In this document: piece by piece, positions 47,729 through 56,904 of the stretch
How positions within the stretch are numbered: the stretch's first letter is position 1
How the letters are laid out: the number at the start of each line of letters is the position of its first letter
NCBI GenBank assembly: GCA_030147505.1
Contig: JASBVG010000029.1
Location: 1-64,000, forward strand
Direction: 5' to 3'
Length of the DNA stretch: 64,000 bases
Source: Tardiphaga sp.
Lineage (GTDB): Bacteria > Pseudomonadota > Alphaproteobacteria > Rhizobiales > Xanthobacteraceae
Program-made: the position numbers and the translations under genes
The notes under the pieces: generated by a model
Seen by the model: only the letters and a program-made list of their open reading frames with translations
What the model was told of the DNA's origin: nothing
Database searches by the model: none

Positions 47729-49759
47729 TTAGGCGGCCCGGACGGAGTCCAGGAACCTGCCGACTTCGAGCTTAAGGCGCCCGCTCTCGCTGGACAGCGA
47801 CTGCGCGGCAGACAGAACCTGAGACGAGGCCGAGCCGGTCGCGGTGGCCCCGCGCTGCACGTCCGCGATATTGGAACTCACCTGCATGGTGCCCTGCGCC
47901 GCCTGCTGGACGTTCCGCGCGATTTCCTGGGTCGCTGCTCCCTGCTCCTCGACCGCCGAAGCAATGGTCGAGGCGATCTCGGACATGCGGCCAATGGTGG
48001 TGCCGATTTCGGCAATTGCACTCACCGATTCCCGCGTCGCCATCTGGATGCCCGAGATCTGATGGGAAATTTCGCTGGTTGCATTGGCGGTCTGCTCGGC
48101 CAGCGCCTTCACTTCGGACGCGACGACCGCAAAACCACGCCCGGCATCGCCGGCGCGGGCTGCTTCGATGGTCGCATTCAAGGCAAGCAGATTGGTCTGG
48201 CTGGCGATGGTGTTGATCAGTTCGACCACATCGCCGATACGCGCGGCGGCCTTCGCCAGTTCGGCAACACGCTCATTGGTCTTGCGGGCCTGCTCGACCG
48301 CGGAATTGGCAATCCCGGCGGACTCCTGCACCTGCCGGCTGATCTCGTTGATCGAAGAGGACATCTCTTCGGTCGAGGAAGCCACTGCCTGGACATTTCC
48401 CGATGCTTCATTGGAGGCGTTTGCGACCGCGACGGTGAGTTGCTTGGCTTCCTCTGCCGTCGCCGTCAGACCGCCTGCAGACTCCTCCAGCTGCGATGAA
48501 GCTGAGGAGACATTCTCGACGATATTGCCCACGGCGCGCTCGAAGCCATCGGCAAGCTCCGCCATTTCACGCCGGCGCACCGCTGCCGTCTGATTGTCCA
48601 GATCGACCCGCGCCGCGGCTTCGTCGCGCGCCTTGCGTTCGGCATTGTCTCGGATCACCGACACGGTCTTGGCGATGTCGCCAATCTCATCGCCTCGCCG
48701 CGCACCAGGGATCACCACGTCGAGATCGCCACCTGCCATTTGGCTCATGGCGGCGTTAAGACGCGTCATTGGCCGGGCGACGCCGAAAAAGCTGAACACC
48801 ATCGATCCGATCAGCACGGCGACAACCGCACAGCCGAGCGCCAGATTGATCAGGCCGGAGCGATCCATGGTCGCCGCGGCCTGATTGCGGGCTTCGGTCA
48901 CAGCCGTTTTCGCATTCGAAACCGCCACGGACACCAGTTCGCCGGACGAAGCGGCGATCGGCGTCAGTTGCTTGCGCACGATATCAGTCTTCTGATCATT
49001 GATCCGGATGGCTTCGTCGGTCGCCGCCATGAACTTCCGCATATCGGCGCTGAGCTGGGTCAACCCACTTTGCACCAGTTCGCTGTCCTCAATGACGCTG
49101 GCCTTGGCGAGCGCATCGTTCAGTACCTTCGCCTTGGTCACGATCAACCCTTTCTGAACGATCTCGTTCAGCGAGGCATAACGCCAGGCGGCGGCTTGTA
49201 CGGCGTTGACGGCATTGTCGGCGATCTTGAGCTGATTATCGACATCGGCCCAGCTCTTTGCCTCATTCACCGCGGTGGTCAGGCGCATCTGTTCGAGATG
49301 CCTGTTCCAGTCGAGCACCGCGACATTACGCGTGCGATAGAGATCGAGCAGTTTCTTCTGCAAGGCGGCAATCTCGTCGGCGGCCGTGACGTAGGAAGCC
49401 GTCAGCGCCTTGATCTTCGCGAAGTTGTCCCGGTTCTCCTGTCGAAGGGCAATGGCAATGTTGCCGTCCAGGATCGTATCCTGTGCCACCTTCGCCGCCT
49501 TGATCTCCGCGGTGCTCTTGTCCATGTCGGGCGTCGTGATCGCGATACGCAGGCTCTGGCTAGCCGCCTGCATGCCGCGCATCAAGGCATCAGCCTCACG
49601 TGCACCGTCAGCAATCTGCTGCTGCACATCGGCACGGCGATTCGCGTCGGAGACCTCGGTCTCCGTATGCATCTGATTGGCGACCACACCGATGGACAAG
49701 AGGATGCCGATCAATCCGGCCAGACCTAGCTTGTTGCCGACGCGATTGATCTTCACCAT
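47729..49759 (-). CDS. Methyl-accepting chemotaxis protein 2
   Basis: A 676-residue chemoreceptor directly upstream of receptor 1 (31-bp gap), same layout: TM1 ([20 protein letters not shown]), an all-helical periplasmic sensor of about 260 residues, TM2 ([20 protein letters not shown]), HAMP, and a signalling domain with the same hairpin tip as its neighbour. Ends FLDSVRAA. The two are a tandem duplication with diverged sensors. I use the ATG at 49759; an in-frame ATG at 49783 would add eight residues. Confidence 0.93.
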   Translation of the reverse strand: MVKINRVGNKLGLAGLIGILLSIGVVANQMHTETEVSDANRRADVQQQIADGAREADALMRGMQAASQSLRIAITTPDMDKSTAEIKAAKVAQDTILDGNIAIALRQENRDNFAKIKALTASYVTAADEIAALQKKLLDLYRTRNVAVLDWNRHLEQMRLTTAVNEAKSWADVDNQLKIADNAVNAVQAAAWRYASLNEIVQKGLIVTKAKVLNDALAKASVIEDSELVQSGLTQLSADMRKFMAATDEAIRINDQKTDIVRKQLTPIAASSGELVSVAVSNAKTAVTEARNQAAATMDRSGLINLALGCAVVAVLIGSMVFSFFGVARPMTRLNAAMSQMAGGDLDVVIPGARRGDEIGDIAKTVSVIRDNAERKARDEAAARVDLDNQTAAVRRREMAELADGFERAVGNIVENVSSASSQLEESAGGLTATAEEAKQLTVAVANASNEASGNVQAVASSTEEMSSSINEISRQVQESAGIANSAVEQARKTNERVAELAKAAARIGDVVELINTIASQTNLLALNATIEAARAGDAGRGFAVVASEVKALAEQTANATSEISHQISGIQMATRESVSAIAEIGTTIGRMSEIASTIASAVEEQGAATQEIARNVQQAAQGTMQVSSNIADVQRGATATGSASSQVLSAAQSLSSESGRLKLEVGRFLDSVRAA

Positions 49760-50014
49760 GCCACTCACTTCCCGAATCGGCACGAGCCGGCTTGCGCGCA
49801 GACAAAGCCTGCACGGCTCAAGGCGGCACTGCCCAACAGACGAAAACGACGGAAATATTCAAGCAGCAACGAAACATGCGCTGCCCACGAGAACGATGAC
49901 CTGAGAGGTCTAGGGAATCAGCCGCGAACCGCGCGGGCCTGTTCTCGCGGGTTCAGGAATACCACCGCATTCCTGACGCAATCGTTAATTGTGGAGCAGG
50001 ATAGAAGCCACCGT

Positions 50015-50035
50015 GCTGCACAAATGTCGTGCAGC
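50015..50035 (-). terminator. Possible terminator hairpin of the glt operon
   Basis: GCTGCAC (50015-50021) and GTGCAGC (50029-50035) form a perfect 7-bp stem with a 7-nt loop, 21 nt past the gltL stop. No T run follows, so this could equally be an mRNA-protecting hairpin. Confidence 0.35.
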
Positions 50036-50055
50036 CGGCGATGAAACCGCAAGCG

Positions 50056-50793
50056 TCAATGCGCGAGGATCTTCGACAGAAATTGCTGGGCGCGGTCGCT
50101 GCGCGGATGGCCGAAGAAGTCCTCCTTCTGCGCGTCCTCCACGATCTCTCCTGTATCCATGAAGATGACCCGGTTGGCGACCTTTTTGGCGAAACCCATT
50201 TCATGGGTTACTACCATCATGGTCATGCCTTCCCTAGCGAGTTCGACCATGACGTCGAGCACTTCGTTGATCATCTCGGGATCCAGCGCCGAGGTCGGCT
50301 CGTCGAACAGCATGCAGATCGGGTCCATCACCAGGGCTCGGGCGATGGCGACACGCTGCTGCTGGCCGCCGGATAGCTGGCCGGGATATTTCTCCGCATG
50401 CGCGGTAAGGCCAACGCGCTCCAGCATGGCCATCGCCTTCTTGCGCGCAGCCTCTTCCGTCCGGCCGAGCACAATGGTCTGACCGAGGCAGAGATTCTCG
50501 ACAATCTTCAGATGTGGAAACAATTCAAAATGCTGAAACACCATGCCGACACGCGAGCGAAGTTTGGGCAGATCTTTCTTCATCTTGGTGACGTCGAGCC
50601 CATCCACCGTGATGGTGCCTTCCTGCACCGGCTCCAACGCATTCACGGTCTTGATGAGGGTGGATTTACCGGATCCGGACGGGCCGCAGACGACGACGAC
50701 CTCGCCTTTCTCCACCTGCGTCGTGCAGTTCTTCAGCACCTGGAACTGCGGATTGTACCACTTGCTGACTTTGTCGATGGTGATCATGGGCAT
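50056..50793 (-). CDS. gltL: Amino-acid ABC transporter ATP-binding protein
   Basis: A 245-residue ABC ATPase of the polar amino acid (PAAT) class. Walker [10 protein letters not shown], signature LSGGQQQR, Walker [14 protein letters not shown] and the switch His in VVTHEMGFA are intact. It energises import of glutamate/aspartate or related amino acids with the two permeases encoded directly upstream (17-bp gap). Last gene of the operon. Confidence 0.95.
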   Translation of the reverse strand: MPMITIDKVSKWYNPQFQVLKNCTTQVEKGEVVVVCGPSGSGKSTLIKTVNALEPVQEGTITVDGLDVTKMKKDLPKLRSRVGMVFQHFELFPHLKIVENLCLGQTIVLGRTEEAARKKAMAMLERVGLTAHAEKYPGQLSGGQQQRVAIARALVMDPICMLFDEPTSALDPEMINEVLDVMVELAREGMTMMVVTHEMGFAKKVANRVIFMDTGEIVEDAQKEDFFGHPRSDRAQQFLSKILAH

Positions 50794-50810
50794 GGGGACA
50801 ACCGTGCTGA

Positions 50811-51503
50811 TTAGCGGATGATGCTGATGCGCTTCTGCAAGCGCTTCACGAAGAATGATGCGGTGAAGCTGATCGCGAAGTAGACGACGGCCGCAAACAG
50901 ATACATCTCAGTGAGGCGGCCGTCGCGCTGTGCAACCTTGGATGCTGCGCCAAGGAAGTCGGTAATCGACAGGACATAAACCAGCGATGTGTCCTGAAAC
51001 AGCACGATGGTCTGGGTAAAGATCACCGGCAGCATGTTGCGGAATGCCTGTGGCAGCACCACGAAGCGCATCACCTCGCGATAGTTGAAGCCGATGGCGT
51101 AGCCGGCCATCACCTGCCCGCGCGGCACCGACTGGATGCCGGCACGCATGATCTCGGCGAAATAGGCGGCTTCAAACAATGTGAAGGTGATGATCGTGGA
51201 TGTATAGGCGCCGACCTGTACCGGTTGATCGGCGCGAATGATCCACTGCCCGATATAGGGACTTAGAAAGTAGAACAGGAAGATTACCAGCACCAGCGGC
51301 AGCGAGCGCATCAGGTTGACATAGCTCGCAGCGATACCCGACAGCAGCGCGTTGGACGACAACCGCATCAGCGCAATGAAAGTGCCGAGAATGAGGCCGA
51401 ACACCGTGGCGATGGCGGTCAGGGTCAGCGTGAACACCATGCCTTCCTTGAACAGGTAAGGCAGGCTGCGCAGGATCACGTCGAAATCGAAATTGGCGAA
51501 CAT
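50811..51503 (-). CDS. gltK: Amino-acid ABC transporter permease (GltK-type)
   Basis: A 230-residue inner-membrane permease with about five helices. [20 protein letters not shown] near the start and the coupling-loop motif [20 protein letters not shown] contact the ATPase. It forms the translocation pore with GltJ; the genes are 3 bp apart. Confidence 0.93.
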   Translation of the reverse strand: MFANFDFDVILRSLPYLFKEGMVFTLTLTAIATVFGLILGTFIALMRLSSNALLSGIAASYVNLMRSLPLVLVIFLFYFLSPYIGQWIIRADQPVQVGAYTSTIITFTLFEAAYFAEIMRAGIQSVPRGQVMAGYAIGFNYREVMRFVVLPQAFRNMLPVIFTQTIVLFQDTSLVYVLSITDFLGAASKVAQRDGRLTEMYLFAAVVYFAISFTASFFVKRLQKRISIIR

Positions 51504-51506
51504 CGC

Positions 51507-52238
51507 TTACTTCCCCCCGCTGAAGCCGGGGATCGTCAGGCGCTTTTCGATCATGCGCATGGCGATGGTGACGACGGCGCTGAGCACGAGATAGATCACG
51601 GCCGCGGCCGTGAACGCCTCGAAAACCTGAAACGAGAACTCCTGCATCGAGCGCGCCTGCGCCGTCAGTTCGAGCACACCGATGGTGAGCGCCGGTGCGG
51701 TATTCTTGATGGTGTTGAGGAATTCGGAGGTGAGCGGCGGAAAGATGATGCGATAGGCGAGCGGCAGAAGAATGTAACGATAGGTCTGTACCGTCGTGAG
51801 ACCGATGGCCGTACCGGCCATACGCTGTCCTTTCGGCAGCGCCTGGATGCCCGCTGTCACCTGACCGGCAACGCGTGAAGACATGTAAAAGCCGAGGCCG
51901 AGGATCGCCGAATAGAGCGGGCCGTTGCGCAACTGCTTGACCCAGGTGCCGAGATCACCCGGCAGCAGCTCAGGGACCACGAAGAACCAGATGAACAGCT
52001 GGACCAGCAGCGGGACATTGCGGAACAGCTCGATATAGGCATTGCCGATACGGACCGGCCAGCGCGACGGCAGCGTGCGCATGATGCCGATCAGCGACCC
52101 CAGGATGAAGGCAATCGCCCAGGCGGAGAGCGCCAGAATGATCGTGATCTTGAGGCCACTCATCAGGGACGCAAAGTATGTACCGGTCGCGTCCGGCGTC
52201 TGCTCCCAGAAGATGCCCCAGTTCCAGTTGTAGTTCAC
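51507..52238 (-). CDS. gltJ: Amino-acid ABC transporter permease (GltJ-type)
   Basis: A 243-residue permease with an N-terminal WNWGIFWEQTPDATGTY periplasmic lead typical of GltJ, several membrane helices and the coupling motif GITA-like segment VTAGIQALPKGQRMAGTAIG. The start is a GTG with a G-rich ribosome binding site (GGGGGTGATG). It follows gltI after a 133-bp gap that holds a palindromic hairpin. Confidence 0.92.
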   Translation of the reverse strand: MNYNWNWGIFWEQTPDATGTYFASLMSGLKITIILALSAWAIAFILGSLIGIMRTLPSRWPVRIGNAYIELFRNVPLLVQLFIWFFVVPELLPGDLGTWVKQLRNGPLYSAILGLGFYMSSRVAGQVTAGIQALPKGQRMAGTAIGLTTVQTYRYILLPLAYRIIFPPLTSEFLNTIKNTAPALTIGVLELTAQARSMQEFSFQVFEAFTAAAVIYLVLSAVVTIAMRMIEKRLTIPGFSGGK

Positions 52239-52306
52239 CCATCACCCCCAAGGCGCAGTCTCGATCGAGCACTTATGCAATGGTTGGGCCATCGCATGAA
52301 GCCTTC

Positions 52307-52338
52307 CGTCATGACCGGGCTCGTCCCGGCCATGACAG
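52307..52338. repeat. Intercistronic palindrome between gltI and gltJ
   Basis: CGTCATGACCGGGC and GTCCCGGCCATGACAG form a hairpin of the same repeat family seen at 5696 and 18068. Its position between the binding-protein gene and the permease genes fits a role in partial termination or mRNA stabilisation that yields excess binding protein. Confidence 0.65.
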
Positions 52339-52371
52339 AAGTTGAGACCTCACGCGGCAGACCAGAAGACG

Positions 52372-53295
52372 TCAGAGATAGGCGTCCGGATCCGGCGAAT
52401 CCGACGGCTTCGCAAACGCCTTGGTTTGCTCAGGTCCCATCGGGACATTGAGGTTCAGGCCCTTCGGCGGGATCTTCTGCATGAACCACTTGTCGTAGAG
52501 CTTCGCGCCGTCCGGGCTCTTGTAGAGTTCGGCGGTGGCGGCATCGGTGACCTTCTTGAATGCGTCATCGCCCTTGCGCAGCATGATGCCGTAAGGCTCG
52601 GGCTTGGAGAACGCATCCTTTGAAATCACATAGGCATTCGGATCGCGCGCGCCGGCCGCGAGCGAAGCCAGCAGGATGTCATCCATCACGAAGGCCGCAG
52701 CACGATCGGTCTCGACCATCAGGAACGCCTCGGCGTGATCCTTGGCCGGCACGATGTTGATGCCGAGATTGCGTGCGGCATTCACTTCGGTGAGCTGCTT
52801 GATGTTGGTCGTGCCGGACGTCGAGACCACCGTCTTGCCCTTCAGATCGTCGATCTTCTCGAGCTTGGCGGCCTTCTTCGAGACGAAGCGGCTGGCGGTG
52901 AGGAAGTGGGTGTTGGTGAACGACACCTGCTTCTGACGATCGACATTATTGGTGGTCGAGCCGCATTCGAGATCGACGGTGCCGTTGGCGATCAGCGGAA
53001 TGCGCGTCGCCGAAGTGACCGGATTGAGTTTCACTTCGATCTTGTCGTTCTTCAGCTCTTTCTTCACGGCCTCGACAATCTTGTAACAAATGTCCATGGC
53101 AAAGCCGACGGGCTTCTGATTGTCATCGAGATACGAGAACGGCACCGAGGAATCACGGAAGCCGATGGTAATGGCGCCGGTGTCCTTGATCTTCTTGAGC
53201 GTACCGGTCAGCTCCTGCGCGGTGGCTTTCGTCGCAAAGCCCTGAGACGCAAAAGCCGCAATGGTCACGGCTCCCAACAGAAAAAGTCGTTTCAT
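52372..53295 (-). CDS. gltI: Glutamate/aspartate-type periplasmic binding protein
   Basis: A 307-residue solute-binding protein with signal peptide MKRLFLLGAVTIAAFASQGF and cleavage after about ATAQE. PAAT-type SBP features are GFRDSSVPFSYLDDNQKPVG, CGSTTNNVDRQKQVSFT and LASLAAGARDPN. It captures glutamate/aspartate (family inference) in the periplasm for GltJKL. An excellent ribosome binding site (GAGGAGAGGG) precedes the ATG at 53295; the upstream extension to 53376 is not used. Confidence 0.93.
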   Translation of the reverse strand: MKRLFLLGAVTIAAFASQGFATKATAQELTGTLKKIKDTGAITIGFRDSSVPFSYLDDNQKPVGFAMDICYKIVEAVKKELKNDKIEVKLNPVTSATRIPLIANGTVDLECGSTTNNVDRQKQVSFTNTHFLTASRFVSKKAAKLEKIDDLKGKTVVSTSGTTNIKQLTEVNAARNLGINIVPAKDHAEAFLMVETDRAAAFVMDDILLASLAAGARDPNAYVISKDAFSKPEPYGIMLRKGDDAFKKVTDAATAELYKSPDGAKLYDKWFMQKIPPKGLNLNVPMGPEQTKAFAKPSDSPDPDAYL

Positions 53296-53536
53296 AGTCC
53301 CTCTCCTCATAACTCCGGTCTCACACCGTCGCCCCCTCCGAGCACACGGGCATGTCCGCCCGTGATGCTTGCACAAACGGGGCCAAACGCAAATGCTCCG
53401 TTCGGCAAATGGCGGAACGGCCGGGTGAGCGCGGGAGTGATACGTTTAGATCAGGGGTTTGGTTCTCGCGCGGCCTGCGAAAGACGGAGAACGCGAACAG
53501 GCCGATCGTCGCAGCATGACGATCCCGCGACGAAAG

Positions 53537-54340
53537 TCAGGCGGGCGCCGCAACACCGATCCTGCGGCGCTGCTTTTGCGCTGCGACAGCCTCGCCGAAA
53601 GCGAGGAAGAGTGTGCGGTTGATCGGATTGATCTGCGGATCGTATTCGGCATGCCATTGCACCCCGAGGGCGAAGCCTGGCGCGTCTGCAATGCGGATCG
53701 CTTCGATGGTGCCGTCTTCGGCAATTCCCTCAACCACCACCCGCTGGCCAGGAATCTCGATCCCTTGACCATGCAGTGAATTGACGGTGATGGTCTCGCG
53801 CTTGAGCAGGCTGGCGAAGGTGCCGTTGCTCGTCAGGTGCACGTCGTGACGATCGGCGAATACGACAGCCGGATCGGGATGGATCTCGCCATTTTCGAGT
53901 CGCGGCATCCGGTGGTTCATGCGACCGGGCAGTTCACGGATTTCGGGATGCAGTGTGCCGCCGAAGGCAACGTTCATTTCCTGCAGCCCGCGGCAGATGC
54001 CGAAGATCGGCACACCACGCGCGACACAGGCCTCCACCATGGTCAGCGCCACTTCGTCCCGCCCATTGTCATAAGGCTCATGCCTGACACAGGGCTGCAC
54101 GCCGAAACGGGTGGGATGGACATTGGCGCGGGCACCGGTGAGCAGGATGCCGTCGACGATGTCCAGGACCTCGCCGATGTCTGTGATATCCGGCGAGCCG
54201 GCGAACATCATGGGCAGGGCGCCCGCCACCTCGGCCACCGCACGAAGATTGTTTTCTCCGGCCGCCTGGACGGAAAATCTGTTCTCGATGCGGTAGGCGT
54301 TGCCAATCACGCCAATGACGGGCCGGGACTTGATTGCCAT
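53537..54340 (-). CDS. puuD: Class I glutamine-amidotransferase-like hydrolase (PuuD family)
   Basis: A 267-residue hydrolase of the gamma-glutamyl-GABA hydrolase family. The triad Cys116 (FGICRGLQ), His230 and Glu232 (GVQWHAEYDPQ) is complete. PuuD releases GABA from gamma-glutamyl-GABA in putrescine breakdown; the other puu genes are not here, so the substrate is inferred. Its position upstream of gltIJKL on the same strand (gap 241 bp) suggests a link with glutamate metabolism, not proven. Confidence 0.83.
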   Translation of the reverse strand: MAIKSRPVIGVIGNAYRIENRFSVQAAGENNLRAVAEVAGALPMMFAGSPDITDIGEVLDIVDGILLTGARANVHPTRFGVQPCVRHEPYDNGRDEVALTMVEACVARGVPIFGICRGLQEMNVAFGGTLHPEIRELPGRMNHRMPRLENGEIHPDPAVVFADRHDVHLTSNGTFASLLKRETITVNSLHGQGIEIPGQRVVVEGIAEDGTIEAIRIADAPGFALGVQWHAEYDPQINPINRTLFLAFGEAVAAQKQRRRIGVAAPA

Positions 54341-54499
54341 AGCTTCCGGTCGAACACTTTATGACAGTTCAGCTATAGCTGACTCTTGCCGCAAAAACGA
54401 CCGGCAAGGGAACAGAACATCCATTCTCCGGTGCATGGGAGAAAAATCGGCTGCAGAAAGTCAACCAAGAGGATTTTGGAGAAGCTGCCCGGCGGCAGA

Positions 54500-54574
54500 T
54501 GGTGGGCGCGACAGGGATCGAACCTGTGACCCCTTCCATGTCAAGGAAGTGCTCTCCCGCTGAGCTACGCGCCC
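54500..54574 (-). tRNA. tRNA-Val (GAC)
   Basis: A full cloverleaf of 75 nt on the minus strand: acceptor GGGCGCG/CGCGCCC, D arm GCTC..GAGC, anticodon arm CTTCC-TTGACAT-GGAAG with anticodon GAC, T arm ACAGG-TTCGATC-CCTGT, discriminator A and encoded CCA. It reads GUC/GUU valine codons. It lies 107 bp downstream of cpdR on the same strand. Confidence 0.97.
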
Positions 54575-54681
54575 TAGAACCGGTCGTGACGGGTAATGCG
54601 GACCCTATAACGGGTAAGATCCGGTCAGGCAAGGATGCAGGGGTATCAATCCCTGCCTCTTTTGCAGAATTATTTCAGCGC

Positions 54682-55041
54682 TCAGGCTGCCAACATCTTG
54701 TTCACTTCGCTGACCAATTCGCGCAGATGCACGGGTTTGGCCAGAACCTTGGCATTCTTGGGCGCTTCGCTGTCCGAATTCAGCGCCACGGCGGCGAAGC
54801 CAGTGATGAACATGATCTTGATGTCCGGATCGAGCTCGCTGGCACGGCGGGCCAGTTCGATACCGTCCATTTCCGGCATCACGATATCCGTTAGAAGCAT
54901 TTCAAAGGGTTCTTCGCGCAGCCGCTGATAGGCTGACATTCCGTTGTCGTGGTGCGACACCTGAAAACCGGCGTTTTCCAGCGCTTTCACCAGAAACCGG
55001 CGCATGTCGTTGTCGTCTTCGGCGAGAAGGATTTTGTGCAT
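54682..55041 (-). CDS. cpdR: CpdR single-domain response regulator
   Basis: A 119-residue receiver domain without output domain. ILLAEDDNDMRRFLVKALE has the acidic pocket, Asp52 in LLTDIVMPEMDG is the phosphorylation site, Thr/Ser at FITGFAA and Lys in LAKPVHLREL complete the site. In Caulobacter and rhizobia, CpdR, when unphosphorylated, brings ClpXP to its substrates and tunes CtrA breakdown; phosphate comes from CckA-ChpT. The length and tail match CpdR. Confidence 0.93.
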   Translation of the reverse strand: MHKILLAEDDNDMRRFLVKALENAGFQVSHHDNGMSAYQRLREEPFEMLLTDIVMPEMDGIELARRASELDPDIKIMFITGFAAVALNSDSEAPKNAKVLAKPVHLRELVSEVNKMLAA

Positions 55042-55341
55042 GGCGATGAGACGTCGAACCCGAGTGAGGAAACCTTGCGTCTACTAAGCCCGAGGGTTGG
55101 TAAATTTCGGGTGAAGTTCGGACGCCTGACACATGGATAACCGTTTCAATATGGTGCGCCTGTTTGCGATTCAGAGCAAGAAAACACGGCTTTCGCGGCC
55201 AACGGGGAACCGGATTCCGCTACACGCTCCGCAGCTCATGAATGTTCAAGCGTCTCTGTCGATAATGACACCTCGCAAATCGCTCGTTTTCTGCCAGACT
55301 GGCGTTCCAGAAGCATTTGCCTGCAGGGACGAAACGCGACG
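55042..55341. other. Intergenic region, 300 bp
   Basis: Divergent promoter region of cpdR and the N-formylglutamate amidohydrolase gene. I found no TTAA-N7-TTAA CtrA box, no hairpin with a T run and no convincing open frame; a 70-codon frame at 55133-55345 lacks a ribosome binding site and family resemblance. Confidence 0.5.
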
Positions 55342-56229
55342 ATGACCCAGTTTGACGGTGAGCTGTCGCCCCCCTTCGAGATCGTCGAGCCCGCCGAATG
55401 GCGGGCGCCGATCATATTTAACTCACCTCACTCCGGCACCGTCTATCCCGCAGAATTCCTCAACGTCTCGCGAATCGACGTCACCACTCTGCGCCGCTCC
55501 GAGGATTCGTTCATGGATGAGCTGATCGGCGGCCTGACCGACCGCGGCTTCCCCGTGATGCGCGTGCATTTCCCGCGCTCTTATGTGGACGTCAATCGCG
55601 AGCCCTACGAGCTCGATCCGCGGATGTTCACCGGCCGGCTGCCCAGCTTCGCGAATACGCGCTCCATGCGCGTCGCCGGCGGCCTTGGCACGATTCCCCG
55701 CGTGGTTGGCGACGGCCACGAGATCTATCGCGAGCGGCTGAATGTGGACGAAGCCCTCACCCGGATCGAGAGCCTCTACAAGCCCTATCACCGGGCTTTG
55801 CGCCGCCTGGTCAACAAGGCCTATCAGAGCTTCGGCACGGCCATCCTGGTCGATTGCCATTCGATGCCGTCCGTCGGCATCGCGCGCGAGGAGCCGCGCC
55901 GACCTGACGTGGTGATCGGGGACCGCTACGGCACCAGTTGCGCCGGACTGCTCACTGATGTGGTCGAGGACACCTACCACCGGCTCGGCTATTCGATCGG
56001 CCGCAACAAGCCCTATGCGGGCGGCTTCATCACCGAACATTACGGCAATCCCGCCAGCGGCTTGCATGCGGTCCAGATCGAGCTGAATCGCGCGATCTAT
56101 ATGGACGAACGCAAACGCGAGCGGACGGCCCGTTTCGACCAGATCGCACACGATTTCACGGTGCTGGCCGATGCCCTGATTGACATTCCGCTCGGCCTAC
56201 TCGGACCGTTCCAGACCGCGGCCGAGTGA
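55342..56229 (+). CDS. hutG: N-formylglutamate amidohydrolase
   Basis: A 295-residue zinc hydrolase of the FGase family. Characteristic blocks are IIFNSPHSGTVYPAEFL, DSFMDELIGGL, ILVDCHSMPSVG and the late AGGFITEHYG. HutG-type enzymes release glutamate and formate from N-formylglutamate at the end of histidine breakdown; no other hut gene is adjacent, so a different N-acyl substrate is possible. GACGAAACGCGACG precedes the ATG, a weak ribosome binding site. Confidence 0.87.
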   Translation: MTQFDGELSPPFEIVEPAEWRAPIIFNSPHSGTVYPAEFLNVSRIDVTTLRRSEDSFMDELIGGLTDRGFPVMRVHFPRSYVDVNREPYELDPRMFTGRLPSFANTRSMRVAGGLGTIPRVVGDGHEIYRERLNVDEALTRIESLYKPYHRALRRLVNKAYQSFGTAILVDCHSMPSVGIAREEPRRPDVVIGDRYGTSCAGLLTDVVEDTYHRLGYSIGRNKPYAGGFITEHYGNPASGLHAVQIELNRAIYMDERKRERTARFDQIAHDFTVLADALIDIPLGLLGPFQTAAE

Positions 56230-56405
56230 CCTTCAGCCGCGCTCTCGGCCATATCCAGCCTGTACACGGCGGTGTCGCCTGCGACAAAAGGGACAAATTT
56301 GGAGATAGCCCATTATTCTACCACAGCGATTCATACAACTTTAGATTTTAGGCCGTCATTTGGTTCCCGGCGGCATCGAGCCGCGGTAACATTGGGCAGG
56401 GACAA

Positions 56406-56579
56406 ATGACCAGAATGGCAAATGTTTTCACGACGTTCATAAAGAACGAGTCAGGTGCCACGGCGATCGAATACGGCCTCATCGCGGCCGGCATTTCGCT
56501 CGCGATCATCGCCGTCGTTAACGGTCTCGGCAGTAACCTGAATGCCAAGTTCACCGATCTCAACAGCTCGCTGAAGTAA
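56406..56579 (+). CDS. Flp-family type IVb pilin (orphan)
   Basis: A 57-residue prepilin: basic leader MTRMANVFTTFIKNESG, then processing site G|ATAIEY with the conserved Glu at +5 and Tyr at +6, then a hydrophobic helix (GLIAAGISLAIIAVVNGLG). AGGGACAA precedes the ATG. Flp pilins are assembled by the Tad machine; no tad/cpa genes lie in the window, so this is an orphan pilin locus. Confidence 0.9.
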   Translation: MTRMANVFTTFIKNESGATAIEYGLIAAGISLAIIAVVNGLGSNLNAKFTDLNSSLK

Positions 56580-56778
56580 GTTTCGCCGCTCTTCCGATCG
56601 ACGCCGGTTCTCAGCCGGAGCGATCTGCTCCACATCGACCTACGCCTGGTCCGAATGGCGCATCACAAAAGTCGCAGCGAAGGCAAGGAATTGTCGACTG
56701 AGGCCGCGAATGATGTGGTGGGGCATTAACAGGATTACCGGCCGATCACCGCGCGTCTTGCAAAACTCCATAGACAAG

Positions 56779-56866
56779 AAAAAAGGGCCACTTGCGAAAG
56801 CAAGCGGCCCAAGTCTAGGGAGGAAACGCCCAAGGAGGGCAGCGATAGCGCAAGGCGCTACCGCAC
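56779..56866 (-). ncRNA. Predicted small RNA with two CCUCC motifs
   Basis: About 88 nt on the minus strand, bounded by a promoter (56873-56901) and a Rho-independent terminator. Hairpin 1 is GCGGUAGCGC/GCGCUAUCGC (56842-56864, ten pairs, one G-U). Hairpin 2 is GCCC/GGGC with loop UCCUU (56828-56840). A single-stranded linker contains UUUCCUCCCUAG. The terminator stem is GGGCCGCUUGC-uuuc-GCAAGUGGCCC (56785-56810) followed by six U. Loop and linker CCUCC motifs could pair with Shine-Dalgarno sequences, as in the cuckoo (CcsR-like) sRNAs of alphaproteobacteria. No protein gene uses this terminator. Identity is inferred. Confidence 0.65.
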
Positions 56867-56872
56867 CGCAAC

Positions 56873-56901
56873 AATATGCATTTCCGGACCGCGAAGTGCA
56901 A
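56873..56901 (-). promoter_or_regulatory. Promoter of the predicted small RNA
   Basis: Minus-strand TTGCAC (plus 56896-56901), 17-nt spacer, CATATT (plus 56873-56878). The expected start is near 56866, immediately before the first hairpin of the predicted sRNA. Confidence 0.55.
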
Positions 56902-56904
56902 GAG

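Noticed and set aside
54499-54894. Plus-strand open frame overlapping the valine tRNA
   Set aside because: It reads through the tRNA on the opposite strand and then opposite cpdR, so it is a shadow.
55133-55345. 70-codon frame between cpdR and hutG
   Set aside because: No ribosome binding site, no family resemblance, and it lies in the divergent promoter region.
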